Source: Spongospora subterranea
Taxonomy: Eukaryota; Endomyxa; Phytomyxea; Plasmodiophorida; Plasmodiophoridae
NCBI GenBank assembly: GCA_900404475.1
Contig: OUQQ01000035.1
Coordinates: 1 to 63,455, forward strand
DNA length: 63,455 nucleotides
Reading direction: 5' to 3'
Under the pieces are notes generated by a model. That model searched no databases. It was not told the origin of the DNA and saw only the letters and a program-made list of their open reading frames with translations. A program made the translations under genes and the position numbers. Within the stretch, counting starts at the first letter, position 1; each line of letters opens with the position of its first letter. Below, piece by piece: positions 45,572 through 57,800 of this stretch.

Positions 45572-46820
45572 TCAGCGAAAATGGAACTCGATTTGGGAAA
45601 TTTCGTCACAAGACAGATGTTTAACTTTTAGAATGCTCTGCAGGAAAATACCGGATTGTATCCTCAACAAATGGCCAGATAGATCGAAACTGTCACATGC
45701 GCGACGATGATGAAGAACCGTCATCATCAACTCAACATGGGGTTCAGATGATGAACTCCATCGTAACCCACAACCAACTCTTGACGGTGGACTTATCCTG
45801 GCGAGATACCTGTCGAAACTACAAGTTCTTGAAAGGGGGAAATAAATCAACCCTTCATCGACTACATTCGCCACAGTTGGTTCTTGGTCCACGTCGCGCA
45901 AGAGTGACAATTCCATTCATATCAAAAGTCGGCATCGTTGTCTGGACAAAGTTGACGACACAATCCGGTATTTCCCTACACATCATTCCAACAGTTATAA
46001 CTCTGTCCTGTGATTCCAATCGATTGAAAAGAACGAATTCCGTCAAAAAGATCTTCATTTTTCGTCCGTTGAACATTTGCTGTGAATGAAATGTATTCCT
46101 GATTCCTCATCGTCTTGGCGAAGAAATCCTATTCCCTGCCACGTGTCGGTGATGGAACATTCTTCAATCTAATTCCACGCTCTTCTTATCCATTGTGACA
46201 CAGTGAATCGCGACGACGCCTTGTTTTGTGAGTTTGTTTCTAGAACGCGTACACGCTGCTCGAGGTATTTCAACGGCAAGGACCTGTTGTTCGACGTGTT
46301 TCCTGCCAGGGCCTCATAGCGTTCATCATATGAATTCTGCGTTGGTCCATGATTGAAAACGTATCGGCGATATTTTCGCAAAATGGCATCCATACGTTTT
46401 CGGCCCACAAAACAAATGTTTCGTCAACCGAAGCCCTGTTCGACGACGCGTTGATCGTTCGTTCAATCACGGTATATATCAATCAGTAAGAACCGATGGC
46501 GTCGATTGCTGTATTTCTCTTCCATTGGTCGTCGATTCTCTTCGTAATCACCAACATGAAGCCCGTCCTGTGCCCACTCGATTGTATATATTTGGTATGG
46601 CCATTGTCCTTCAAAGTTCAATCGTCGAATGTCTGTGGATGCATTTACGTCGAAAAAACGACTCAGCGCCGCCTGGTACAAGCAAAAAACTACCGCCTTG
46701 TCGAGGATGCCGAGGCCAACGCCTTCGGCTTATCGTATGCTGAGGAGAGGCCAAATTTCCAATTTGGTCGCAATCTTGCTCGGATAATCGGTGATGCCCA
46801 ATCTGCATCTCTCGTGTCTA
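45572..46820 (-). CDS. unrecognised minus-strand coding exons
   Basis: Several minus-strand frames look like coding fragments: FFDVNASTDIRRLNFEGQW then YQIYTIEWAQDGLHVGDYEE (46681-46463); ASVDETFVLWAENVWMPF then CENIADTFSIMDQRRIHMM (46482-46270); RKYRRYVFNHGPTQNSYDE and a C-terminal helix ending WIRRAWN (46408-46169); MFNGRKMKIFLTEFVLFNRL (46076); and FDLSGHLLRIQSGIFLQSIL (about 45670). I could not find splice pairs that join all of them, and no family is recognised. They lie just downstream of the actin-related gene, on the same strand. Confidence 0.35.
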
Positions 46821-47088
46821 GATACTGTCAACTTGAAACAGTCTTGGGCGATTCGTTGATCGCACCAGGCAGAACGAATTGGCCTTTGTCCTTCTCGTCT
46901 GGATCTGTGCCAGATTTTCACACTCGCCCACCTGTTTTAGTGGTCACTCATTTCCTCATCGGACACCGTTTGCGATTGGTTGTTCTTTCAGTCAAACTCG
47001 AGATCAGGTTGACAGCAACCTACGACAGACAACCACTGCGATTTGCGAATCTATTGCTCCAACGCGTAATTGACTGATAAAATGGCGA

Positions 47089-48545
47089 TCAAAAGTACTT
47101 TTTATGGACGATGTCATCGGCGTCTTCGAATTCGCGTCTCGTGATCTTGAATTCGGAAAACGTGGAAAGTGATCCGAGCAATGATCCACCAATCCATGAT
47201 GCATATCGACGCTTATTCTGCATTTTGATCTTCCTGCCAGGTTCTGGAACGAGGCGATTCATCTCGAACTGCAGTCGATCGTGAAATCCGGTCATGAGCG
47301 AAGTTCCACCGGCGACGACAACGTTGTCGTAAAGCGCCGCCCTGAGGTTGCTATCGCACATCTGGATGCTGTTCATGGCCATATCGTGAATCCCGATCCC
47401 CGTTCCGGTTTGGAACACCATCTCCCCGATATCGTATCTGAGCTGGCCGCCGATATCGATCGTCGATCCTGAAAACCAGCAGAATCAACGGCAGTTCGAA
47501 TCCCTGATCCGGATTCTGAATACCATCAGGGAGCTCATATTGCATGGGAATATCGGGATCGTGACCGTCGGTTGCGGAACCGGATCTCACAACGACCGTC
47601 TTCTCCTTCATATCCCGAGCAATGTCCAGCGGGAGATCGGGTCGAGAAATCAGCTCCAACATTCTTTGTGTGAGATCGGTTCCGCCAATATTGATCTTTT
47701 CAATCCCATGTCTTATTGAGTATCCTAATCAAACTCCCTTCAATCAAGGACTGAGCTAAACCGCCAATACGTCAATCGTTTTTGAATGATTGGGATTTTG
47801 CTGAAAATCAAGTAGAACGTGATCAACGAGGTTTTCAGAGTTTAGAAAGCCCGTTCAAAATGATGTTGAAAAATTATGAAAAAGACCTTCAAATACTGGT
47901 ACAGAGTAGGATGTGCCTTCACCAGATTCCACCACTAGACCGTTGGTTGCCCTGATTGTGGTGATACTGATCAATGAGTGTTTGTGAACCGATATTGGTG
48001 ATCGTTTTACCCGGTTGAGACTATTACACAGACAGGTTAATGCATACGATGGGGGAATATGATCTCATCGGTTTACATAGCGATAGAACCGCTGAATTAT
48101 AGAACAGCAGCGACGGAACTCGGAAATGACGAAAGAATATATCGGCGAGTTTTTCCCTCTGTTTGGCGGTGCTGAACGGGGAATCCGTGATCAACACCGA
48201 GTGCTGATCGGATTCGATCTTGAACTCAGTACTGTATATGGACTGCAACGACTGAGTAATGGCGTTCCAATCGACGATCTCGCTGCGTTGAATTGGGAAC
48301 GATATCTCCAGATCCAGAGGGTGTTCCTCGACAGATCTGATGGCGTGATTCCCGGTCAGCAGATCCTCGTTGTATCGATGCCCTGTACTGATCTGCTCCC
48401 CGCTCGAGTTCTTCCGGATCCGCCCGGCCACTGTTGCCTGCACCAGGTTGGGCATGTCATCGCCTGCCCAACCCGCTTTGATCGTCCCCGATCCTATATC
48501 CAGCACCAATACGCCACGGTCGTCAGGTTCAGGCAAGTCGGCCAT
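47089..48545 (-). CDS. divergent actin-related protein
   Basis: From ATG 48545 the minus strand reads MADLPEPDDRGVLVLDIGSG, TIKAGWAGDDMPNLVQATVAG (the first ATP-phosphate loop), PIQRSEIVDWNAITQSLQSI and EKLADIFFRHFRVPSLLFYN, as in actins. A middle exon has NGLVVESGEGTSYSVPVFEG, the second phosphate loop. The C-terminal exon (47421-47089) has NVVVAGGTSLMTGFHDRL, YASWIGGSLLGSLSTFSEF and ends DIVHKKYF, a modified actin tail. At least three introns interrupt the gene, and the 47.7-47.9 kb part is unresolved. It is too divergent to be conventional actin; an Arp subclass cannot be set by eye. In-frame ATGs upstream (to 48725) lack actin similarity. Confidence 0.85.
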
Positions 48546-49564
48546 GTGTTTTCCTGTCTTGTCTAGACGAATAGCTGGCTCAGGCCATGCCGGCAAATTA
48601 ATGCAGCTAGACACCCTGGCACAGGGGCTGTCAGCTAAACAGAGATCCGGATTCATCACGATTCGTATTTGATGCCAAATGGTGATGGCTTGCACATACA
48701 TTACTTTCTGCATAGTGCTTGACATGCTTTCCGTTTTGGATCGTCATCATTGACATGTAGTGATGTGGCTTTGTTCCCGATCGTTCACCTGTTGCCCTGG
48801 TGGGCTTTACATTGATGTTCACGTTTTCACTGGAATGCTTCGGGGCTCTGTTGACGAGTACAGGATTACTGTCAGAACCCCTTCCGGCAACCGGGTGTGG
48901 CGAGCTGGATTATTTCCGTGTCCACGAATGTATAAACAGATTTTGGCATGATCTTGATTTGCACGTCTATCGATTAAAACAGATGCAAACAGGCGCGTGT
49001 GAGCGAGGATCGCGTTTCTCAACGCGAGCTAATCCAGGGCAGTTGGCTTTATAAACACTGAACCACATTCAATCCGCTACGCCATTCTAGATGTAAACTG
49101 AAAAGCCAGTGTTTCGATGCATCGTTGGTCCATGATAGTTTATGATGAATCATATCGTAATTAAGAAGCCACAACCACGTTGACTAGGCCAACGATATAC
49201 CATTGACGACAAGCAAACACGATGCATAGAAAAAATCATTGTTACAGATGATGGTCATTCGTCACTTGTGCTTGGCGTGAAATGTTCACGTTACCGGCAG
49301 ACAATGGAACCGGGAAACGGACGGTGATGGCCAGACTGATGGGGTGAGTGAGAGATGATACGATACCAGTGGGGGAATTTGTCCGGGGGATCCCATTATA
49401 CAGTCAATGCGCGTCTAAATCGATTCATCTGCCGCTCCCATCACACGTCATTTGCCGTTCTGTCTATAATCGTAGACGCTCCGATTCCTGTAGGGTTCTT
49501 CTATCCCGCCGGATACAGCGCCTGGGCGATCGCGACTCGCCAAACCCCTCGGCCATTACCGAAA
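48546..49564. other. intergenic, no gene seen
   Basis: This lies between the divergent actin-related gene (-) and the membrane-protein gene (+). ORFs at 48631-49054 and 49348-49689 have no motif; the latter is another frame upstream of and overlapping the true start at 49565. The two promoters should be here. Confidence 0.45.
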
Positions 49565-51230
49565 ATGAATGCTGGATCGCAGATAATGTCGTCAAATGCG
49601 ACGTTTTTACGATGGATTCTGGCTGCGCTTGGACTGATATGCGGTGTATTCCTGGTCGTTATGGTTTTAGAGGAAATGGACGCATATGATACTATTTCGA
49701 AACGCTATGGGACTCCCTCGTCCGTTTCACCATTGCCCTTATCCGATAAATCAGACCAAAGGCGGGTATCATTTCTTGATAAGCAAGCGATTATGATTAG
49801 CAATGCTCCTCTAGCCGCCATTATTGCATCAAAAATTGGTGGACATGTAAACAACGAAACCAGCCGGCCCACCATTCCATTGTACTCTCGTTCGCCGTTG
49901 AAGTTGGCCCCAATGAATTCAAGCTGTACTTCGCAGCTGTTTTCGATTGACAGTTCAAGGCTGGGGGTGTTGATTGTAACTCCAAATCCCTTGCATTCTA
50001 CTGATCCAAATGAAGAACCGATCCTTCCCGACATCAGCATATGGAGTCGTCCTATGCATTCTACGTTCCATGACCTACCCAGATTTGGAAAACGGGAAAC
50101 ACAAGTCGTGCCGGATGATTGGCAGGTTGGATTTATTCTTGTTTTATTTCTATTGATTTACTGTGTCATTGTTTAGCTTCATGTACAATATGAATATACC
50201 GGACTCATAGAAAGGTTCGCCTTTGATCGTTCGGCAAGGATTTTTGCGTTCGCCTCAAAAGACCATGAAAATCAGAACAGGTCACTGGTAATTCTGAAGT
50301 TTTCCCAAGATTGGAGAACTATACACTACTCGAAATCTGCGGCCGCTAGGCCTGGTCGTATCTTAGTTACTGCGTTGACTCAAAATCATTTGATATATTC
50401 TGTTGATGATGATATATATCAGTTCCGGTCGGCAGAACTATCTAATTTCGGGTTTTCAGAAAACCATTACCTAGGTGTGCACCTGTTTTTCATGCCACGA
50501 AAATTCTACCCGTAACCATGCGTTTTTTTTAGGTCAGTCAAATACAATGAAAGGGTTTCTTTCGAGAACGGCAGAAGTTTCGCCTATCTCTGCAAGTTTC
50601 CGGGCCGAGGGCGATTACATTATTGTATCGACATTTATTGCAAACAGGAGCCAGCAACAATATTCTGTTAAAGCGTTTCATTTTGTTGAGGGCTCATGGG
50701 CGCAAGACCGTTCGCTAAATATCAAACCGTTTGCCTCCACGAGTACCTTAGTTTCAATTCCCGACATACAGGCGCAGTCAAATTTTATATCTGGTATTGA
50801 CAACGCAAGATGTTATATATTCGCTGACAAACACTTCAGTCGCTTCAAAAAATGTAATTTGCCTGGCATCAACGCCTTTCCTAATGTCAATCGACTCGGA
50901 GCTGAACGCACATTCCATCAAAATCATTAATCTGGAGCCCAAGCTACAGTTTACCCAAATGGCATCGAATCAAGCCGGTGATGTTATTGCCATCATCGAT
51001 AGCGTAAATAGGCCCCCGATTGACTGTGGACCAGCGATGCATAACTGTTTTCCTAGTCCAATAGTGTCGTGGTTTTGCAAAAGTCCCTAGATTTGGAGTC
51101 ACCTATCGTCTGGGAAGTTCAACTGGAGTTTTCGATGCCTTTCCAATTTTCTCATTTGAACATTGTTTCCGCTGCATTTCACAATAGTTTATTCGGTCGG
51201 TTATTCTTCATAACCCCTCATGATATTTAA
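49565..51230 (+). CDS. orphan type II membrane protein, 5 exons
   Basis: ATG 49565 starts a short cytoplasmic tail followed by one membrane segment (FLRWILAALGLICGVFLVVM, residues about 14-33) and a long extracytoplasmic part. I join five exons; introns lie after VPDDWQ (50125), after NHYLG (about 50473-50532), at about 50791-50836, and at about 51004-51056, all keeping frame. The lumenal part is beta-rich with repeated strands (FAFDRSARIFAFASKD, HLIYSVDDDIYQF, VICLASTPFLMSIDSEL, VVVLQKSLDLESPIVWEV) and could be a beta-propeller. The protein ends GRLFFITPHDI at 51230, about 470 residues. No family is recognised; a secretory-pathway or surface role is inferred only from topology. Confidence 0.7.
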
Positions 51231-51612
51231 CAGTACTGAATTAGACTGCACATAGTCGTTCTTCTGGAAAAAGGTGTCGTTTTGACGTTTGACTTGCAGC
51301 AGCAACGACTCGAAGACTATACTATACTTGTCGATTTTCATTGGTACTTGAGGTTTTCTTTGTAAACTGTAGACAATAATTTCCTCGCAGGGAGTTGATG
51401 CTTGCGAGCGTATCCATTGTTGCGTACTTCATCTTTACCAGATTTGGTCGTAATTTAAATAACTTCAATATCAACAATGTGGTCCCTAGTCTACAAAGAA
51501 CTACCGTGCAACCAGCCACACTTCCTGCACAGCCTACATAAAACTTAGTAAAGGAATTACTGAGATAACATCGCTACGTACTGAAAACGTCAATATATTT
51601 GCTTTGCCTTGT
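51231..51612. other. convergent intergenic region
   Basis: This lies between the stop codons of the membrane protein (+) and the J-domain gene (-). A minus ORF at 51519-51322 lacks motifs. I see only 3' untranslated or intergenic sequence. Confidence 0.45.
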
Positions 51613-52764
51613 CTAAGAATCACACAGTTTTCTGTACATTGGTTGAAGGACTTTGTAAATCTCTTCAGCCTCCACCATTTCTTCGACAGTTAATTTCTTT
51701 AGCAGGAGTCGGTCTGGGTGAAACTGCAATAGCGCATGACGATACGATCGTTTCAAATTCCTATCTGATAAATCACTAGTTGTCAAACCAGTAAACTCTA
51801 GTAGCAGTTCAAGCGGCCCTTTATCTTGCGATCTAAACCTCACTTTCTCGCTCATCTCAGACTGTGATAGATTAGGCAATGCCATCAAAACATGGGTTGT
51901 TCTTACTTGAATTTCGGCAATCAATCGTTTACGATCATTCTCAGCAGCCTCGTCTGAATGGAACCGTTGCAACCGTTCAGATACTCTTTGTTCTAAAACT
52001 TGTTGTTTTCGGTCATGGCTATCACCCGATGAACACGGATTTTTAACATTTCCATCAGCATGAACATTCAAGCGAGCATTTCCCCACATCTCTCTGTCGT
52101 GAAGACGACTTAGTTTAGACAAAGAGCGAACATCATCAGTTAAGACTTGGTTTAGCACTTTCGTCAACCTTGTAGACCTTTCACTTTTACTCGTTCTAAC
52201 ATTCCTTGTTCGAGAATGATGTGGAATATTATGTGAAACTGCTACTTTTTGGCGCTTGGGTAGCGAGTTTGGTGATAAATCTGGGAACCGACGCTTGACT
52301 GCACAGAATTTTGCTGCTCCCCAAATTCAATTAAAAACAGTCGGCCCAATAAAGCAATTACCGACCCCGTTTGGCCACTTGCTCATTTACTGGTAAATCA
52401 TGGCGTTTTCTATCATGTTTACAATGTCTGGGTTTTTTGTGAGGCCGCGGGCTGTCTTCGTCTGAATCGGCTTCTGCGTCGATCAACATGTCGTCAATTT
52501 GCATCATCTCGACAGGCATAGGACCAACGCCCTGTGACAGCAACTTTAAGCGCACAACTCCTATGTAGAACGTGGCCGGTTGGAGTCCGGTTGGTGGCAC
52601 GCGGAGCCCGTTTCATACTGTAGTGGTAACGCTGTAACCACTCGAACACCAGCAATAGCCGGCCACAACAATAGCCGGTCATTTTGGCGAAATTCGAAGT
52701 CCTCAGACGTGCTAACTTTTTTGATGTGATCTGCTGGAAGTAGAGTCGCGTCCGATACTGACAT
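51613..52764 (-). CDS. nuclear-type J-domain protein
   Basis: The C-terminal exon (52167-51613, extending upstream to about 52330) ends with a J domain: LKRSYRHALLQFHPDRLLL (HPD motif intact), then EEMVEAEEIYKVLQPMYRK. J domains stimulate Hsp70 ATPase activity; a C-terminal J domain after a long charged region resembles auxilin-like proteins or small nuclear J proteins. Upstream exons give SDEDSPRPHKKPRHCKHDRK, VKRRFPDLSPNSLPKRQKV, both likely nuclear signals. The first exon is inferred as MSVSDATLLPADHIKKVSTS joined near residue 39 across an intron of about 90 bp; this join is less certain than the others. Total about 320 residues. It is tail to tail with the membrane-protein gene. Confidence 0.7.
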
Positions 52765-52824
52765 CTGCGACCCTGTTCGAGATGTCGAAACTATAAATGT
52801 ATTATGGTTTGATGACCGATGATA

Positions 52825-53146
52825 TCAGCTTTGCTGTCTTGATTCCGATAATTGTCGCGCCATCGCTTCCATATCGTCCAACGAAATTTGATTGAAAGAT
52901 TGTTGGTAGGATTGATAAAACGATCGCACAATATCATCATTTCCTACTGCATTGGATAATAAATTCCAGAACTTCTCGCTGTCGCCTCTTTCGGCATCGC
53001 AAGCGTTGTTCTGCATTACACAGATTACTAAACTCGAGTAGATATAGAAAAAAAAATACAGAAAATACATCCGAATTCTCGTTCATTGACGGTGAAGTCC
53101 CATCGGCTTGATTATTGCGGCGGTTTTGCCCCGCCGTAGGCATCAT
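52825..53146 (-). CDS. small acidic protein, 2 exons (putative)
   Basis: ATG 53146 starts MMPTAGQNRRNNQADGTSPS, the exon ends at a GTATTT donor after NENSD, and the next exon reads NNACDAERGDSEKFWNLLSN, then a helical segment (DDIVRSFYQSYQQSFNQISL) and stops at 52825. The predicted length is about 87 residues. The intron contains a long A/T tract. No family is recognised; it might be part of a longer gene. Confidence 0.4.
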
Positions 53147-53414
53147 TAATACTGAATGATCCGTTCGAGAAGAGCACAGTGCAGGCTGTAGCCCTATCTT
53201 ACATTAAGTGTACATTGATTGGACAGTTGACAATCTGTGTTCTGTTGCGGATTGCACTTTCTGCAATACCGACGGCGAACGACTTTGCGCAATCTCTGTA
53301 TTGCAATATCGCCAACAATAAATGCAGGCGAGTTTTATTCAGAACGGGCTATCGTCTTTTATGTACATTCTGCGACTTCACTTCATCAAATTCCGACGAC
53401 CGATCAGAGTATCG

Positions 53415-53675
53415 CTAAGAACTGGCTCTTTCCTCCATCTCAATCAAGTCGTTGGGCCTTTCTTTGCTGCGTTCCTTGAATGACATTTTGAAAATTCTTG
53501 ACTTAAATGCAGAAATCTTTTTCTTCAGCTTGCCTTCGAAGCTGGGTACTTCGGAAACCGCCTCTGACCGCTGCTCCCGTTCGCAACGATCTTGGGATGA
53601 ATCCTGATCCTGTCCTGTCTTGTTGCCCGACTTGCCTAGTGTCTCCGATGACGACTTCATCAGATCGATGACCAC
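53415..53675 (-). CDS. small charged ORF, unknown
   Basis: An 86-codon minus-strand frame begins MVIDLMKSSSETLGKSGNKT and has a charged, helical C-terminal half (SFEGKLKKKISAFKSRIFKM, then FKERSKERPNDLIEMEE). Its composition is protein-like. It may be a stand-alone small protein or the terminal exon of an unseen gene. No family is recognised. Confidence 0.35.
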   Translation of the reverse strand: MVIDLMKSSSETLGKSGNKTGQDQDSSQDRCEREQRSEAVSEVPSFEGKLKKKISAFKSRIFKMSFKERSKERPNDLIEMEERASS

Positions 53676-53714
53676 GAACGAGGTCCTAGTACAATTGATA
53701 TCTCAATATCTCAC

Positions 53715-54012
53715 AGTGCTGTCCAAGTCGGTCCAATATAACACACACACACACTCCACATTCTGATACACAACGGAGACTTTAAGTGTAATGTGTATTA
53801 GTGTAATGGGGGTTGGAATACTGGGAAATACGATGGTAATTGAAATACTGGGAATTACGACAGTGTCGTCCAAGTGGCCCATACACACACTTCACATTCT
53901 GATACACAACGGATAATTTAGGTGTAATGTGTATTAATACTGTCTTTGGTCATTATAAAACGAAGGCGATGATTTGACATATAATGGGGTTTGGAATATT
54001 GGGAAATACGGC
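53715..54012. repeat. imperfect repeats with (CA)n tracts
   Basis: Two diverged copies of a ~90-bp unit (core CACATTCTGATACACAACGG, then GTGTAATGTGTATTA) lie at about 53715-53805 and 53866-53940, with short CA tracts. A second motif, TGGAATACTGGGAAATACG and variants, occurs at about 53813, 53838 and 53990. The last copy lies inside the coding end of the ankyrin gene. Confidence 0.75.
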
Positions 54013-54839
54013 GGGTAGATCATCCAGCAGCATCTGGCGCAAACGGTCTTGCATGCGAATCCCTTCCCGGATCGCTTGTCGAACGCGCTCGTGCTGTTCG
54101 AAGGGTGTTCCCAGGCGAGACAGTTCGGATGTTACCAACATCGCAAGAGGGTATCCTCCCCCCAAGGAGAACCCGACAAGATAGCGAATAGTACGACTGT
54201 CAGCTGTTGTCAGCAACTTGGTGCAAAGACCGCGCGATACATGGGCGTCAAATTGTCCAATGAGAATTTTCAGAATATCTGGGCGACAGTTGAACGCTGC
54301 AATGTCCACAGCTGTTTCCCTCCTCTATACAGGTTTGTTGATATGCACGCCAATCCTCAAAACCAACATATTACCTTGTTGGCTGCGTTGACAATTGAAC
54401 TACATTTTCGACCAAATCTCTTTTCAACTTCTGACAAGCACGACAAGAGCGCCCGAGACTTTCCTAATCGAGCGCATTGATGAACAACAGTATTTCCGTC
54501 GAGGTCTCTGGACTCTACATCGAAAACAGATAGAATCAAATTTAGAAGATCATCGGTGGCATGTTCCACGGCCAAGTGCACTATTGGGGAAGACGTTGAG
54601 ACGTCGTATGCGATCTTTTGGTCAATCAGCCATTTAGTGATATCATATTTATTACATCTGACTGCCCACCTGCTTGCCAAGTTAATAACGTTGAACAATC
54701 TTTTTTCATATCGCGTTGATATTTACCAAAGCATATTTCTTGTGCTGTGATCCTTCCATCTGATCCGATCTGGGTATCGCAAAACCATCGCCTTGATTTC
54801 ATCTAGGTCCCCTGTCTCAATAAGGTGAACTATATCCAT
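53953..54839 (-). CDS. ankyrin-repeat protein, 3 exons
   Basis: Three exons (54839-54727, 54669-54375, 54324-53953) join in frame to 259 residues. Ankyrin-type helices are clear: MDIVHLIETGDLDEIKAMVL, AVRCNKYDITKWLIDQKI, SPIVHLAVEHATDDLLNLIL, DLDGNTVVHQCARLGKSRAL, RRETAVDIAAFNCRPDILKI. The C-terminal third is not ankyrin-like, and its end (PAVFPNIPNPIICQ) is encoded by a copy of a local repeat. There is no membrane segment or signal peptide. It probably acts as a protein-binding adaptor; partners are unknown. Its start codon is only 58 bp from that of the divergent HLTF/RAD5 gene. Confidence 0.82.
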
Positions 54840-54897
54840 TGGCAATGCCTATTGGTTTCGGCGCGATCCAGATCATGACCCATGATACGGTGCAACC
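54840..54897. promoter_or_regulatory. 58-bp divergent promoter, ankyrin / RAD5
   Basis: Only 58 bp separate the inferred ankyrin start codon (minus strand) from the inferred HLTF/RAD5 start (plus). If both starts are right, core promoters and leaders must overlap. No core element is obvious. A downstream RAD5 start (for example ATG 54979 or 55132) would relieve the crowding. Confidence 0.4.
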
Positions 54898-57800
54898 ATG
54901 AGCGCAGGTGGTTCCAGGTCCTCGGGTTCCTCTGTCGTCACACCCTCAGTCGTTGGTGCTTACGGGGCCTGTAGCGCCATGTCCGTGACATTTGCTGATC
55001 GTAGTTTGCAGGGTGAAACGGGGTTGATTCCTGTGTATTTCGCAGGTTCATTGAAATTGGATCCTTGCACGGGGCAACGCAAGCCATTGCATCAACCTGC
55101 CCCTTGCTGTTCCAATCATCTTGATTTGATAATGGATACAGAAGTAATCGAGCTCATAAGCGATGACGAGAACGCAGTTCCAGGTCACCGTTCACCTCAA
55201 TGCAGTTCATTTCCTAAGCGAATTGGCTCCTTTCGAACGACGGGTGTTTTTTCGACGCGGTGCCGAGCTGGGATGGTGAGTTACGGATCACAATTGATAT
55301 TCCCAATAAGGCGTCCCAAACTTGCTGCTAAAACGGTGAAACGAGCCAAGATTTCACGAAATGATGCAAACGTGATCAGGTTTTTAATACTGGAAGGCGC
55401 TGAGTCGCTACAGTTTAATGAGGTACCTAAGCTGCAAGGGCATTACCCCAGGTATTTCTAGGTGTCTTAGGGATGTTGTTATCAAATTCGAATGACCAGT
55501 TCATCAGGAACCAACTGGAAGTTGGAAAGCTAAGCGCGTCCCTCTCGAAGATTCTGTTACCGTTATTATTGCAGGATGTTATCGCTATTTCTGCATCGGT
55601 TGACTTTGCCCCCACCCAGATCGATATATTTACCAGCATCGATATAATCGTGCATGTTTTTGCATTGCCGAAATTGTTCATGAATTTAACTGTCCCCAGC
55701 AGCGAAAACGATGAAGAACATGGAGAAATTTCTCAAATTCGATCTAACACATTTGTTTTACTTCGTTTGACTGAAGGGCAATCGTTAGAGGATATTCATC
55801 AAAATCCAGCTAAGGAAGTCCATCGTCAGAAGCTTCTCATCGAATCATTATATCAGTCTTTTGGGCATGAACATCAACGCTTGCCTGAAGCAACACCACC
55901 TCCCTCTCTTCGCTGTACTTTGAGGCATTATCAAAAACAAGCCTTATACTGGATGCAATGCAGAGAGAAATCATTGGAAGAGACCTCTGATAGTATCGAA
56001 ATTAAAATGGATCCCCAATGGCGACAACACACGTTTCCGGATGACGGTTCACATTATTATTCGAATTCTTCATCTTTATCTATGGCTCTCGAGTTTCCTG
56101 GAGCGCGTCCGAAGGCCTGTGGTGGTATTCTTGGAGACGAGGTGATCCGTATCTTATTGTCGCTCCCATTCTGTGTCTTAGTGCTGTTATAGATGGGAAT
56201 GGGTACGTTGCTATCTGTTATGATGCTCTGACCTAAGGCGTCATAATGACAGGGAAAACCGTCGAGATGATATCGCTGATGGCGACAGGACCAAGGCGCC
56301 CTGCTTCTATACCGGATGATTGCAATTATGTCCCTGCAACTCTCGTTATATGTCCAATGTCTCTATTGTCTCAATGGAAAGATGAAATTGAAAAGCATTC
56401 AGGTAAGGGCTTTTTCTAATTTTTATGTTTTGATATTGTCTAATATGTCGTCAGACATGAGCGTTTATACATTCTATGGTATTGATCGCGATGAAAGCTG
56501 TGGCAAGTGTGACGTTGTTCTTACAACATATGGTTGTCAAATCTTTTTGTTTGTTGTGTCGCGTGTTGAATCTCCTGAATGCAGGTGTGGTTGAGTCGGA
56601 AATTCGCCAAAAAGACAATAGTTTCATATTTCTGTCATTTTGGGATCGAGTAATCCTTGATGAAGCACATCACATAAAAAACAGAAAAACTGCCACAGCA
56701 AAAGCTTGCTTCGCCCTAAACGCGCGTGCGAGATTTCTTGTAACTGGAACTCCGATCCAGAACAATTTGGGTAAAGCGTTTTCTGTTAATTACATTTTTC
56801 TCAAGATAATGACGTCTTCCTATCAGGTGATTTGTTCAGTATGCTTCATTTCCTTCGCGAAAAGCCTTGGTACGGTTTGTGTGTTTCGTCGTGAAGATGA
56901 ACGCTCTATATTCCCTATTCGGATATTGATTGTTAAAGCAGGTCCGAGATTTCATGGTGGAATTCTCAGATTGAAGTTCCATTCCAGAAGAACGACCCTG
57001 TGTCGTTGCAACGGCTGAAAGCGATTTTGCATCCGCTGCTCCTAAGAAGATGCAAATCTGGGACAGACGCCAATGGGGTACCGTTATTGGACCTTCCGGC
57101 GCGAGATGAACAAATTGTTCATGTGGTTCTATCACCAGAAGAGCGAGCTGTGTATAACGAAGTATTTCAGAAAAACAAGACAGAGATCACGGTCCGTCAA
57201 AATCATTCAATATCGAAAGCATTGTCCGATTTGGGATTAGGGTATTCTACGACAAGGAACCATCGGCAGGTGTTACGCTAACGTTTTGGAAATGGTTCTT
57301 CGCCTCCGTCAGATCTGCTGTCATCCGCTGCTTGTTTGTGCTCCAGCAAAACAATGTGTTCCCTGTTTTTCAATGGTTTTTTATGTAGGCATTGGGCTAT
57401 ACTGCTGATGCCGCCAAGCAACAGTCAAGCTCAGTGAATAGACTTATCCGTACCCTGAGATCCCAAGCTGATAAGGCTGATGAGGTCGACGACACGAATA
57501 CAGGGTCTCAGGTATTTTTGAAGTGAGTTCTTACCTTCTATGAAATAATCGTGTTCTTCAAAGTCGTACATCGATAATCTTTCTTCCGAGTTGAAGAGTA
57601 TTGATGGAGCCTCTGAAATAGAATGCCCGATTTGGTGAGCCCCCATGCTGTCTAACTGCGTTCGTGTTTGACCGCTGTCGTAGTCTTGATCCACCCAGTG
57701 ATCCGGTTTATACCCGCTGTGGCCATTCGTATGTCTCCACCCTTTCGCTAATTCGTCACATATTTTGAATTGGGTGTACGTTAGATTTTGTCGCGATTGT

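Noticed and set aside
46496..47077. Long plus-strand ORF of 193 codons
   Set aside because: It lies antisense to minus-strand frames with better protein-like composition and has no motif or plausible start context.
53748..53760. (CA)n tract as a CRISPR-like or telomeric repeat
   Set aside because: It is a short microsatellite; units are not separated by unique spacers and there is no cas-like gene. No CRISPR array occurs in this window.
55441..55470. Very short intron (about 19 bp) in RAD5
   Set aside because: It is too short for this genome's introns (36-60 bp) and leaves the wrong phase; the true junction near 55430 is unresolved.
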